DNA from: Amphiura filiformis
Taxonomy: Eukaryota > Echinodermata > Ophiuroidea > Amphilepidida > Amphiuridae
Direction of reading: 5' to 3'
Length of the DNA stretch: 64,000 nt
NCBI RefSeq assembly: GCF_039555335.1
Contig: NC_092646.1
Coordinates: forward strand, 26,775,780 to 26,839,779
The notes below the pieces were generated by a model. The model was not told the origin of the DNA and searched no databases. It saw only the letters and a list, made by a program, of their open reading frames with translations. A program made the translations under genes and the position numbers. Positions 55,901-64,000 of the stretch are shown here, piece by piece. Positions within the stretch are counted from its first letter, which is position 1. Every line of letters starts with the position of its first letter.

Positions 55901-58900
55901 ATCAAACACCCTGGGACACTTGATTGGTTAGTAGCACATAAAAGGAAGATTGATTCATCTGGTGCCGATCGGAGAAGAAATCGCAAAAAATGGAAAATTA
56001 TCGTACTTTTACAAGGCAAAAAGCAACTTTTTAAGGGATTGTTAACATGGTGCCTTCAGGAAAGAAAGTTTCCTATTACTAAGACCTAATGTTTAAGATG
56101 GTTTGTACATTTGAAGATGCAAAATTAACCATCAGGCACACTGTTTTACTATCACGTTCAGAAACCCAATCATCATAAAACAGTGCCCGAGTTTGATTGA
56201 CAGATGCAAACTAGTTTTTTTATTTCTGTCTTTGATTAAGGGTATGTGAGCACTAATTGATAGCTGCGCATTGCAACAGCAATTGTCCCTACTCTGGCTG
56301 CAGTCTTCAATAAACCAGAGTAACACCCAGGTTGAGACCAAGCTGGGAAATGCTGATGGGCTAATTGTTGTTGGGATGTAAACGCAACATTGGATCAACT
56401 TGAAATGCCATAAAGTCTGGTCATTTTAAGTGAATCCAAATATATGTATATGTATTTTCAATATGTGACTGGACACTACGAATCAGCCGTAAAAGTCGGG
56501 CCCCGGTCAATTTTGTTTTATTTCGTGTTTAGAAAATATATATTATAGGCTTTAAAATAGTATATCATTTGACTTCAAACGATATCCAGAAGCTGGGTTA
56601 TGGTTTGTTGAACTCTGCTCCTTCAACAAAATGGTAACCCTTTTTTCGGTTCTATGTGTGTCTCTTTTCCACATTAAATAAAGTCATAATTGGCGGTCAT
56701 TTCAAATCATCCCCAAGTCAACGAGGTTCAGAAATGTCCTCTTATTGTTATTGTTGGTTATACATACCTAGACAAAATACAATGCAATTGTAACCCACCA
56801 CTTGAACAGGATTTAGCCAAATGTATTGTATTGTATTTGGGAAATCCCGCCTATTTTCAGGCGCACCACTGAGTAAGCAGTGTACTTTTTAACACCATTT
56901 ATCACCATTTCACAACATTACTATTAACACAACTAATCTACTACAGTCACTGTAATCACAACTACTACTGCCCTGGGACCTAGGGAGGGTGCAGGTAACA
57001 AGCCGGGGATGATCCCCCTACTCTTTTCGATAAGGCCTGCAACTTTTTACGTGCTCAGGTTTGACTCGTCTGACACACGGAACCGCCATTTTACGTGACC
57101 ATTCGAACCAACGAGACGCTGGGCACCCACCGTGTACACCTGCACATTCTACACGGTGGATGGGAACGAGGAGAAATATCACAATTATATTCTACTAGAC
57201 TGAAAGAGCTTATGATTATGATATTTCCGACCTATTGGAACTATTTAGAGTGAGCAACAAGGATCGGGCAGGATGGGGTTTCGAACCACAGACCCCTCGC
57301 TCAACTCTCCCTAATGGTCCAGCGCCTTAGACCACTAGGCCACCTCGCCCAAAGCAAACACAGACTAGAGCTATTTAATGATTGGATTATTATCCTCTTC
57401 AGCAATAGGATTATTGTGTAATGGGAGAGAACATGGACCTTTTCGAGCATCATTATTTCTGAATTGTATGTCAAAAATATATAAAACTATACATTTTTGG
57501 AAAGGAAATGAGTCAAGGAATCCCATGGTGACGTCAGATTTGTTCAAAAATCTCAAGTTTTTGAAAAAATCACAAAAATTCACTTTTTTACCCCATTTTT
57601 TTTGTGACAACTTAGAAAAAAATCCGTTCGGAGTAAAAAAATTCAGTTAGCTTTTCATAAAGAAGAGACATGAACTTAGGGAAGGTTTTTTTATTTTTTT
57701 GAAATTCGTCTCTTTTTTCAAAATATTGAAAAAACATGTGAAAAAAGCAATTTTGTCACTCTATTAAGCTAAAAATTGCACAGAATGGTGTATAATTTTG
57801 TTTAAAACAAATATTTTGAAAAAATGAGAAAACCATCCCTAGGCTTTGATGTACTCTTAACGATAGTGCAAAAAGTTTACCTTTTGCTTGTATATTTTTT
57901 GAGTTATCTTGTCACAAAAATCGTGCAATATTGTCAAAAGTGAACTCTGAGAAATCGACGTTTTAGTAAAAAAATGACAAAACGTCCTTATATTTTAAAA
58001 CGGTAAGACTTTCACGCTTGTAAAAGCTGTATCTGGTGCATGGTCTAAATATGCATCTTTTTGCACCAATAAATCTATAATGTCTGCTTTCAGTGCGCCA
58101 AAATTCAAAATAATTAAAAAATCTAAGTGGCATTTTGACTGCAAATTTTTGTTTTGTTTACACCACATTTGCTGGCGTGAACAACAAACTGAATGCGCCT
58201 AGACTGCGTTGGACATACGCGCAGAGTTGCGCCGCATCACGCTAAGCGAATCACGCACGTAATCAAAATATTTCGCATTCGCGCATTTCTGACTCATTAT
58301 TTTCCGCCAATTTACTAAGCTGTCTTGAGCCATGTGACTTTTTAGAGTTGAAAAGAGTGAAACAAATCAAGCAAAAATAAACGCTATCAAATGAGCAACA
58401 TGTAGCGCCTAATTGAGACAACTATGAATACGACCTGCACGCACATTTTGCACTGTATCTCAGAATACAATTTGCTGAGTTTACGGCTCATTCGTAGTGT
58501 CCACTCACATATGCTCTAATCCTGTGTTAGTATGAAGGGAAAGTTCACAGAGAGCTCAGTCTGATGAGAAATTGAAGGTATGGGTTGAGGAAATAAAGAT
58601 ATGGGAAGAATGAAATCTAGGGGAAGAGAAATCAATTTGTTGCTGATATTTGCAGATCTTGACAACCAAAACAGGGCCTTTTAGTTCAAGTCACTTTTCT
58701 CAGCACAGGAAACACCAATTTGCCTTGTCTTTGGGGTCAGTCCATATCAAAACAGATTGAGTGTACACCCACCCTCTTGGATTTTGCTCTCCTTTGGCTC
58801 AGGGGTACCTTTCATGGATCCCTAGGTGAGGTCACAAGAAAAAAAATTAAATTCCATTTCGTTTGCGAATGGCGGGCAATCAAAGTTTGGCGACCTCGAC

Positions 58901-61351
58901 CAAAATTGGGAATTTAAGGGGTCCAAATGACAAAGTGCTCTCTTTGAGGGGCACTTTCTTCTTAATTGAATCAGTTGTGATCCTCTTTTTTAATGTGGTC
59001 ACTCACTGGCTGTGTCTGAAATACCTAATGCCAAAAAGATAGATTTGAATTTCGTTGGGATTTCAGAGGGGTCAAAATCAGCACTTCAGTACTGTTCAAT
59101 CAAATTATCTTGATTTTGAAGGACCCATGATAATGTCACAGTGCACTTATAGGTCCTAATTATGTTCAGAATGGATTAACCATGTGCCAATGTCTATGAG
59201 CAATTCAAAAAAAGAGAAATTTCTAGACCCCTTACAGAATTTTAGGCCCCCCCTAAAGTGGTTCAGCCACAAATGGCGCTTAAAATCGGCAAATTTTGAC
59301 ACCTAATAACTTTAGGTGTACACCAGATATGAATTTCTAGTCTTTTGCATCTGAAAGAATGTAGTTTAATGTTACTAGGAACATAAGATTTGTTTTGTAT
59401 TTTTTGTGTTTTAGTATTAAGTTGACGCTTTCAAAAATAGTCATTTTTGCCTAACATACCATGCATACAGGATACGGTACAAAATGCCAATTTTAGTATG
59501 GTATTTTTTATATTTTTGATCACTTTATAGCCATTTGTATTATTTATCCTGATATTTCAAGTTGCTCTTGAGTCAAGTAATAAGAAAAAACTACTTTCTA
59601 ATCCTCTGTATGGATTTTTAAGGGGGTCAAAAATACACTTCCTGGGAACGATGCACATGCAAAGTACAGGTTATGGGGGTCAAATTTTTCAGAATGCTCC
59701 CAATTATGTCAAGTAATATATCAAATTACTCGTATGGTCATGAGGATTCCAAAAATGTATAGTTTGTTATGTGTCAGACCTTTCAGGAGGGCGCTATGAC
59801 GAAAAATGTTCATAGGTCAACGACCTTTTTGAATTCTGACCATAGTTAACAACGTCTGATTTTGGTAATGTTGGTGTCTAATTATATATGTTTTCGTGTC
59901 TGTAAAATACAACTAAGCAAATTAAAAAACTATACAAGGAACCGATGACCCTCTTTTGCAATATGTCTGCCAAAAGCGTCCATATTGTAATAAGGAGGTC
60001 ATTGGATCCTTGTACAGTTTTTTAAGTTGCGTAGTTGTATATCTCATGCAAGAAAACATAATTAGACACCAAAATCGGATGTTGTTAACTATGTAATAAC
60101 AGGATAAATAAGACAATGATCAAAAATAGAAAATAGGGTATGTTGAAATTGACATTTTGTACCCATAACCTGTACATCATTAGTCAAAAATTGGGATTTT
60201 GGGACCATCAACTTAGTATCAAAACACAAAAAATACAAAACAAATCTTATGTTCCTAGTAACATTAGACTACATTCTTTCAGATGCAAAAGACTAGAAAT
60301 TCATATCTGGTGTACACCTAAAGTTATTAGGTGTCAAAATTTGCCGATTTTAAGCGCCATTTGTGGCTGAACCACATTAGGGGGGCCTAAAATTCTGTAG
60401 GAGGTCTAGAAATTTCTCTTTTTTTGAATTGCTCATAGACATTGGCACATGGTTAATCCATTCTGAACATAATTAGGACCTATAAGTGCACTGTGACATT
60501 ATCATGGGTCCTTCAAAATAAAGATAATTTGATTGAACAGTACGAAGTGCTGATTTTGACCCCTCTGAAATCCCAACGAAATTCAGAAATCTATCTTTTT
60601 TGGCATTAGGTATTTCAGACACAGCCAGTGAGTGACCACATTCAAAAAGAGGATCACAACTGATTCAATTAAGAAGAAAGTGCCCCTCAAAGAGAGCACT
60701 CCTCATCCGACAAATTCCCAATTTTGGTCGAGGTCGCCAAACTTTGATTGCCCGCCATTTGCAAACGAAATGGAATTTGAATTTTTTTCTTGTGACCTCA
60801 CCTAGGGATCCAAGAAAGGTACCCCTGAGCCAAAGGAGAGCAAAATCCAAGAGAGTGGGTGTACACTCAATCTGTTTTGATATGGACTGACCCTTTGGTA
60901 ATTATTTAAAGTTGATTTCCCTGATAATAAATCATACTTTTGGAATTGCTTCATCAAGAGGTATTTATTTTATGGCATGTTTTGTGATTTCCCCCATTGA
61001 GTGCAACGGTAAGTGTCCCTTTCATGTCCGAGGGGGCGAAATGGGACAGCCAAATTTCGGTTCGGCAAAAGCAACCAATGGGAAGTGACGTATGTCGACC
61101 GACAGAATTACATAAATATGTAATGATGCTTATTACAAACACTCCCAACACTGAGCCGTATTTTTATAAACATGTAATGATGCATTACAAACATTCACAG
61201 TGCTGAGCCGTATTTATGAATTGTTTGTTATAATTGTTTGTTATCATTGTTTGTTATTATGGCAGTCATGTGCTTGGACTATTCCATAACCAGTAAAAAG
61301 GGTGTCTCTGGGTCTGCTGAGGATAAACTTGTCAGTTGGGTGATTAAAAAG
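46800..61351 (+). CDS. GNB1L: GNB1L-like WD40-repeat protein, exons 1-6 (3' end outside window)
   Basis: Six exons with GT-AG borders and matching phases give 229 residues: 46,800-46,912, 49,388-49,510, 52,560-52,675, 55,160-55,279, 55,634-55,762 and 61,266-61,351 (687 nt). The order and spacing of WD signatures (VRIWNL, ILVWDV, IVVWNL) and signature strings such as DPVFVLRG and GMPMCLKF, SGYEDGSIVVWNL match human GNB1L (327 residues), of which these cover about two thirds. Family knowledge: GNB1L is a cytoplasmic/nuclear beta-propeller protein linked in the literature to stability of PIKK kinases with the TTT complex; no enzymatic site is expected. The last exons, with the remaining WD repeats, must lie beyond 64,000. 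Introns are rich in transposons. Confidence 0.9.
46925..47823. mobile_element. CCGGGGG-ended MITE at the exon 1 donor of GNB1L, TSD GTAATTAG
   Basis: The left end CCCGGATCGAGGGGCACTTC and the right end GGAAGTGACCTCCCCCCGG are inverted. GTAATTAG is duplicated exactly at 46,917-46,924 and 47,824-47,831. It is 899 bp because a 481-bp PIF-type MITE sits inside it. The outer parts match 34,426-34,919 in inverted orientation. Confidence 0.88.
47152..47632. mobile_element. PIF/Harbinger-like MITE nested in the 46.9-kb MITE, TSD TAA
   Basis: GGGGTGGTGCAATAATTATG and its inverse bound the element, with TAA on each side (47,149-47,151 and 47,633-47,635). Joining the flanks gives AAGTAATAAAATCAG, which aligns with AAGTAGCAAAATCAG of the empty site in the 34.4-kb copy (minus strand). 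The interior repeats TTTTTGGCAGGTCGAAAGGG about six times. Confidence 0.9.
47832..48844. other. GNB1L intron 1, no further feature
   Basis: AT-rich intron sequence. Two stretches with AAAAATCGGTGAGGGAGG and AAAAATCAGTGAGGGCGG (47,955 and 48,232) look like a diverged repeat pair. No coding support. Confidence 0.4.
48845..49203. mobile_element. MITE with TTAAGGGGGTACTACACC ends
   Basis: TTAAGGGGGTACTACACCCC is mirrored at 49,184-49,203, and inner arms (ACTACAACTACTGCACTG and its inverse) extend the pairing to about 150 bp per arm. ACAT flanks both sides (48,841-48,844 and 49,204-49,207), a probable 4-bp duplication. No coding sequence. Confidence 0.82.
49388..49510 (+). CDS. GNB1L: GNB1L coding exon 2
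   Basis: Acceptor TTTTTGCCATTGTGCAG, donor AG-GTATGT. Encodes CVSGEVRIWNLSSRR and a GHHGKG turn. Phase 2 in and 2 out. Its 3' part plus donor is tandemly repeated downstream (49,577 and 49,734). Confidence 0.88.
49431..49855 (+). repeat. Tandem triplication of exon 2 3' part and its donor
   Basis: The block AGGTCAGAGGTCACC ... ATTCTCAG-GTATGT ... CACAATAACATA occurs at 49,431-49,576 (true exon end), 49,577-49,733 and 49,734-49,855. Copy 2 has an in-frame TAG in the exon part; copy 3 is open. Both extra copies keep a GTATGT or GTAAAT donor but lack the exon's acceptor. Confidence 0.85.
49870..51670. mobile_element. Probable inverted-repeat element enclosing the hAT insertion
   Basis: AATTGACCATACCGTTCTTGAA with TTTTACGAAAC at 49,876-49,925 is mirrored, with changes, by GTTTCGTAAAAG and CACGGAGCGGTCAATT at 51,630-51,665. 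Boundaries are uncertain and no duplication was resolved. The hAT element lies inside it. Confidence 0.45.
50344..51550. mobile_element. hAT-like element, 1207 bp, TSD GGCCTAAT
   Basis: TAGAGTTGGGCGACTA and its near-inverse TAGTCGCCCAACTCTA are the ends, and GGCCTAAT is duplicated exactly at 50,336-50,343 and 51,551-51,558. Subterminal TAGTCGCGACTA palindromes occur at both ends, as expected for transposase-binding repeats. No transposase in the AT-rich middle. It lies in GNB1L intron 2. Confidence 0.92.
51814..51972. repeat. Inverted CAGTCCGAA repeat with a telomere-like core
   Basis: Three CAGTCCGAA units at the left are mirrored by GGACTGAT units at the right. Between them lie TTTAGGGTTAGGG (51,860-51,873) and four CCCTAA-type units (51,885-51,921), also inverted. 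The whole 159 bp can fold into one hairpin. Confidence 0.8.
51986..52446. mobile_element. MITE, 461 bp, TSD TTAA
   Basis: AGCCATATTATAACATTT is mirrored by AAATGTTATATATGGCT, and TTAA flanks both sides (51,982-51,985 and 52,447-52,450). It is a second TTAA-type insertion in the window, unrelated in TIR to the 3.7-kb one. GNB1L intron 2. Confidence 0.82.
52560..52675 (+). CDS. GNB1L: GNB1L coding exon 3
   Basis: Acceptor CTTTTTTCTTTGCACAG, donor CATG-GTAAGC. Encodes HGRDNQILVWDVTEGR, a second clear WD motif. Phase 2 in, 1 out. Confidence 0.88.
52894..52921. repeat. Small hairpin with TCTTCG loop
   Basis: CTATCGGTGCC, TCTTCG, GGCACCGATAG: an 11-bp perfect stem in GNB1L intron 3. No promoter or known family was identified. 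Confidence 0.7.
52922..54017. other. GNB1L intron 3, no further feature
   Basis: Unique-looking intron sequence with short frames that lack domain or splice support. Confidence 0.4.
54018..54805. repeat. Tandem repeat of about 200-bp units in intron 3
   Basis: Units contain TTAATCCACTCTCCAGCTTA, AATCACCGATCAACTTCAAA, CTTGGTACAGTGATAG, ATGGTGGCCTCATGTGCTG and TTTGCATATTTATGAATATT. About four copies, bounded by GGCCCCCACA at the left and TGTGGGGGCC at the right. The inverted bounds suggest a mobile unit that expanded internally. Confidence 0.7.
54222..54358. mobile_element. Small MITE inside the 54-kb repeat
   Basis: AATATTGATGGCT and CATGATACCGTAACATATCG are mirrored by CGATATGTTATGGTATCATG and AGCCATCCAATATT. 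It interrupts the sequence of one tandem unit (GGGTTATTAGG... to ATATCAAACTTGG). No clear TSD. Confidence 0.7.
55160..55279 (+). CDS. GNB1L: GNB1L coding exon 4
   Basis: Acceptor TTTTTTTCTACAG, donor TTTG-GTGAGC. Encodes KCLIAVAGLEKSEVRVHDLE, corresponding to the propeller blade before the MPMCL segment. Phase 1 in, 1 out. Confidence 0.87.
55634..55762 (+). CDS. GNB1L: GNB1L coding exon 5
   Basis: Acceptor TTTTACTCTGTAG, donor CCAG-GTATTA. Encodes GMPMCLKF and SGYEDGSIVVWNLE, the most recognisable part of the family. Phase 1 in, 1 out. Confidence 0.9.
55763..56462. other. GNB1L intron 5, first part
   Basis: No gene. Frames at 55,820-56,089 (plus) and 56,132-56,398 (minus) lack domains. TGCAAATTAGTTTT/CAAACTAGTTTTT-like words around 55,875 and 56,210 with ATCAAAGACATAATTAA suggest a decayed inverted repeat. 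Confidence 0.4.
56463..58510. mobile_element. 2.0-kb TIR element in intron 5, family of 23,772
   Basis: ATGTGACTGGACACTACGAA and TCAGCCGTAAA at the left are mirrored at 58,479-58,510. The left 250 bp match the right part of 23,772-24,364 in inverse order (GATATCCAGAAGC, TAATTGGCGGTCATTTCAAA), and the right 110 bp match its left part. The insert contains a SINE at 56.95-57.35 kb. No transposase. Confidence 0.75.
56945..57352 (-). mobile_element. tRNA-derived SINE (minus strand)
   Basis: On the minus strand the head, 57,352 to about 57,262, has a good A box TGGCCTAGTGG and B box GGTTCGAAACC, with a Ser/Leu-type length. The anticodon stem is broken, so it is not a tRNA gene. The body contains CACGTAAAATGGCGG and GAGCACGTAAAAAGTTGCAG words that resemble a conserved core seen in many invertebrate SINEs (recalled, not checked). 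Confidence 0.65.
58511..58728. other. Intron 5 spacer
   Basis: Short unique-looking intron sequence between two insertions. Confidence 0.4.
58735..60892. mobile_element. 2.16-kb foldback element, TSD CTTTGG
   Basis: The two halves are inverted copies of each other almost throughout. GGTCAGTCCATATCAAAACA starts the left arm and its inverse ends the right arm, and AAAAACTATACAAGGA and TCCTTGTACAGTTTTT close the centre near 59,930-60,020. The left arm is about 1.2 kb and the right about 0.9 kb, with one large gap around 59,560-59,830. CTTTGG is duplicated exactly at 58,729-58,734 and 60,893-60,898. No transposase. Frames inside are mirror images of each other. Confidence 0.88.
60899..61265. other. 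Intron 5, last part before exon 6
   Basis: CATGTAATGATGC and ACTGAGCCGTATTT words repeat at about 61,115-61,215, a local duplication of about 60 bp. The region ends with the exon 6 acceptor. Confidence 0.5.
61266..61351 (+). CDS. GNB1L: GNB1L coding exon 6
   Basis: Acceptor TTTGTTATTATGGCAG, donor AAAG-GTAAAA. Encodes VMCLDYSITSKKGVSGSAED then KLVSWVIKK. Phase 1 in, 0 out. Intron 5, before it, is 5.5 kb and holds two large inverted-repeat elements. No later exon was found before 64,000. Confidence 0.87.
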
Positions 61352-62423
61352 GTAAAACATATTGATCAAAATTTATGTAAATGTAAGAGGCCAGATATAT
61401 CATACATACTAATTGGTATTGTGATTCCTATTGTCTTAGGAATCACTATACTAATTGCCAATTAATTATCTTATCAAAACATATTTAGTAATTCATAAGC
61501 TTGCTAGGTGGCACCAACACCTGGGTGAACCAAATCATGGTAACTAGTAAGTGTCAACCACTTACATTATCATCACAATGATCACTTAAGTATCTTTAAG
61601 TGCAGTCCAAACGCACCATCGTGATCTCTCATGTTATGATCTCTCAAGGAATCAGTAGTACCAAAAACACCTTTAGAAATAGGCTCAGTTAAGGGGATAA
61701 TTATGTTTACAAATAAATACTCCAAGAGATCTGGTTGAGTTAATGAGATGATAATTACAAATCTTTACAAAGTGAGTTTGGACCCACCCAGGGGTTGGGG
61801 CCTGCCCAAGCAAGCCTACGTACTTCTCTAGTCACTTCTTATTTTGAACTCGTGAAGAGAAGACCGATTCAGCCGATACATCTACTAACCACCTAACAGA
61901 AGAAGAGAAGCAATTATTAAAGTCTTATGAAATAACAACATATCTTGTGTGATTCAACTTGCGTTATTATCTGTACGAGGATAGGACCCATGCAAGTCGT
62001 CGAGACCAGGATGTCCAACACGACATAAACTCAACAAAAGTTTGGAAAGATTTTTTCAAGCATCTATATCTCAGATTATCTAACGAACAAGCAGGATCAG
62101 GCAGTGGTGCCAATGTCGCACCTTAGGTGCTAAATTGGGTTACTTGGTAATCACTTGCTGCTACTCAGAAACCATGATTCTACTTGCCTAAAATTGGAGC
62201 TACTTTTGCAAGTGTCAGGCTGTGGCAGTAATTTTATGTATTATATCATTTCAATTTAGGCAAATTATATTAAACGATATGAGTTTCTGAATCTGAACCT
62301 CCAAATTGCAATAACAGTATACAAATATTGACTGCTATGAGGGGCACAGTTAAAATTATAGGCCCGAGGTGATGTCAAAACCATGACTATGCCCGAAGCG
62401 AATATTAAGCAGTCAATATTTGT
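61352..62423. other. GNB1L intron 6, no exon seen
   Basis: I searched for the next WD repeat and found no matching frame with splice sites. ATGATCTCTCATGTTATGATCTCTCA (61,620) is a tiny local repeat. Confidence 0.5.
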
Positions 62424-62710
62424 TTTATATACCAAATCTTAAGATTCTTGTCATCTGTTTGGTTAAAAGCATCGATTTTGGTAAGAGAAATTACTAGTTT
62501 CAGGCGAACGGCAAAGATCATTACAATCTGCGATATCCGCGTAATTATAGCGCGCGAAAACATTAACGTGTGCGTAATATCATTTTACGCTGGGAACAAC
62601 GCACACGCAGAACTATGCCCGGGGAATAGTTACTTTTGCGGGCATAGTCAAAACTATGTCCGCTCTTTTAACCAATCAGATGACGGGAATCTTTAGATGC
62701 GGTATATAAT
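62424..62710. mobile_element. MITE-like inverted repeat, 287 bp
   Basis: TTATATACCAAATCTTAAG, GATTCTTGTCATCTG and TTGGTTAAAAG at the left are mirrored by CTTTTAACCAATCAGATGAC and the GGTATATAAT end at the right. The middle repeats CATAGT words with CATGACTATGCCCG just outside the left end. No clear TSD. Confidence 0.65.
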
Positions 62711-62800
62711 GGGTTTTGTTACACCAGTTTATCGGTAAGTAACTTTCCAGTAAGCACCAGAAATTTTGTAAGTGCTTTTCTGCTCGGTTGGGTGATTTAC

Positions 62801-63090
62801 CCCCGGGGGGGGGGGGGCACTCAACTTAAATTTTGGTAGAGGTGTGCGGAGCGCCAAATTTTGGGACTAAGAACTGATTTTCGGGCAAAATAGGGGCTTG
62901 AAGAACTGAAATTAGGGCCAAATTATAAGCTGTTGAGCTAAAATGTGGTCAGTGTCAAAGAACAATAAAATTCTTCCATAATTGTGATCAGAAGGTGGGT
63001 GGGGACATATTGCAGCAAATTGTTTTCAACTTATGGATGGAATCATGTATGGACAAATAAAGGATATAGAAAGATATAACTTTTAGTTAA
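62801..63090. mobile_element. Truncated CCGGGGG-ended element
   Basis: CCCCGGGGGGGGGGGGGGCA and CTCAACTT at 62,801 resemble the left ends at 34,426 and 44,596. The matching right end was not found, so it is truncated, probably by or near the SINE that follows. Confidence 0.5.
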
Positions 63091-63094
63091 ATTT

Positions 63095-63595
63095 GAATGA
63101 TCTATCAATAAGGCGTTCGACTATGGTGTGAGAGGTTGTGGGTTTGAACCCTGGCAGTGGTTTAGTATGCTCTCATGTACAAATTGAGTTGATTTTCCCT
63201 ATGGACAAGGAACTTACTGCTAATTGTGTACATGTACTGTTTCATTTGGTTTAGTGTGCTTTTGTTATATGTGAATATTAGTGCCATTTTTATCATGTAA
63301 AACTGTATTTTTTATCTTGCTGTATATTTATTTATTGATGATGCCTGTGTGAGGTGCACCGACGATCACCCTTGGGGATTTTGTCGGTGGGCCTCTAACT
63401 GGTGTTACTCTTGCAGTTGTTTGCTTGCAGCTGGTCTGCTATTTTATGCTTTGTGTTGTTTGTATAATTCTGAAGTTAAAATCATATATTGTAAATTAAG
63501 TTTGGTAGTTTTTAAATCTGTAAAGCGCATTGAGGAATCTGAGATTAACAATGTGCTATATAAATACTGTTTTATTATTATTGTCTTGTTGTATT
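63095..63595 (+). mobile_element. tRNA-derived SINE with (TTA)n tail
   Basis: The head around 63,105-63,165 has AAGGCGTTCGACTATGG and a B box GGTTTGAACCC. The 3' end has GTAAAGCGCATTGAG, TGTGCTATATAAATA and a TTATTATTATT tail at 63,575-63,590. The same tail class ends the minus-strand SINE at 3.8 kb. Confidence 0.7.
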
Positions 63596-63619
63596 AAACC
63601 CGTACAAATCTGTTCCTAA

Positions 63620-64000
63620 TGCACATATCAAATGCAACCCCGGCCCCTGGAGACCCGGGGATGGTCCGGGACTTGACATCATGTGACCCGGGATTTGATT
63701 CAAAAAGTGTCCCGGGGAGCCGGGTGTTGGCGGGACTGGTATAAGAATTGGCGTCGTCTAAAACCCGGGAAATTGGGCGGAACTTCCCCAGGGAGGGCCG
63801 GGATTATGTCGTAACTTACCCGCGGTTTTCCAACCAGTAAAATGGGCCGTGAACATGGTCGTGGTTTGATAGTAAGGATGCCCGCATTTATGGGCTGGGA
63901 AATCCTTTCACTTGACCGTACTTGAGCCGTGGATATATACTAATAATCCACTGAGTCGCCAAATTAATGTTACTGTTCATAATCCATTCCAAAAACAAAA
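63620..64000. mobile_element. Left end of a second copy of the 4.0-kb element, cut by window end
   Basis: It begins TGCACATATCAAATGCAACC after TAA (63,617-63,619) and matches 21,340-21,715 in inverted orientation over its full visible 380 bp with about 10% differences. The other end lies outside the window. Confidence 0.85.

Noticed and set aside
57262..57352. Functional tRNA gene on the minus strand
   Set aside because: The A and B boxes are good, but the anticodon stem does not pair and a SINE body follows, so I call it a SINE head.
61352..61465. Read-through extension of GNB1L exon 6 with a hydrophobic tail (ILIGIVIPIVLGITILIAN)
   Set aside because: A GTAAAA donor follows the conserved KLVSWVIKK in the right phase, and the tail does not resemble the WD family. 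An alternative 3' end by intron retention cannot be fully excluded.

Overview
This window looks like intron-rich, repeat-dense nuclear DNA of an animal. It contains a multi-exon GT-AG gene, a tandem C2H2 zinc-finger array, tRNA-derived SINEs, a Penelope-like retroelement, a non-LTR retrotransposon and many transposons with terminal inverted repeats (TIRs). Long introns, AT richness and the recurring TAGGCCTA word suggest a marine invertebrate deuterostome (echinoderm or hemichordate-like). That placement is a weak inference. There are no prokaryotic operons, rRNA genes or CRISPR arrays.

Two protein-coding loci can be defended. On the plus strand, six phase-compatible exons between 46.80 and 61.35 kb encode the first 229 residues of a WD40 protein that I recognise as GNB1L; its 3' exons lie beyond the window. 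On the minus strand, a single 3.4-kb exon (24,846-28,289) encodes 38 tandem 28-residue C2H2 fingers plus one divergent N-terminal finger, preceded by a good splice acceptor. Everything else that codes is a relic: a 5'-truncated Penelope-like element (36.8-38.1 kb), a LINE reverse transcriptase (43.3-45.2 kb), decayed fingers (16.9-17.6 and 24.7-24.8 kb), and an unrecognised Ser-rich frame split by a MITE (35.1-36.2 kb).

Layout: 0-7 kb holds small TIR and SINE insertions and minisatellites. 7.45-9.71 kb is a 108-bp satellite whose unit is built from TGACCY hexamers in DR4/DR4/DR5 spacing. 9.9-16.9 kb is mostly foldback and GATC-rich repeats. 16.9-28.3 kb is one ancestral zinc-finger array cut by a 7.1-kb inverted-repeat insertion, which holds a 4.0-kb element, which holds a 1.6-kb element. 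29.7-30.8 kb is an alternating satellite. 31.6-32.7 kb is a duplication carrying a captured piece of zinc finger. 34-46 kb is dense in nested transposons. 46.8-61.4 kb is the GNB1L gene, whose introns carry several insertions with exact target-site duplications (TSDs) and a partial triplication of exon 2. 61.5-64 kb ends in a MITE, a SINE and the start of another copy of the 4-kb element.

The main biological picture is a zinc-finger array and a conserved housekeeping gene embedded in a layered population of non-autonomous DNA transposons. At least eleven elements have recognisable TIRs and 3-, 4-, 6- or 8-bp TSDs, so insertion order can be read directly. Two insertions touch gene structure closely: one sits at intron position +5 of GNB1L exon 1, and one interrupts the zinc-finger array.
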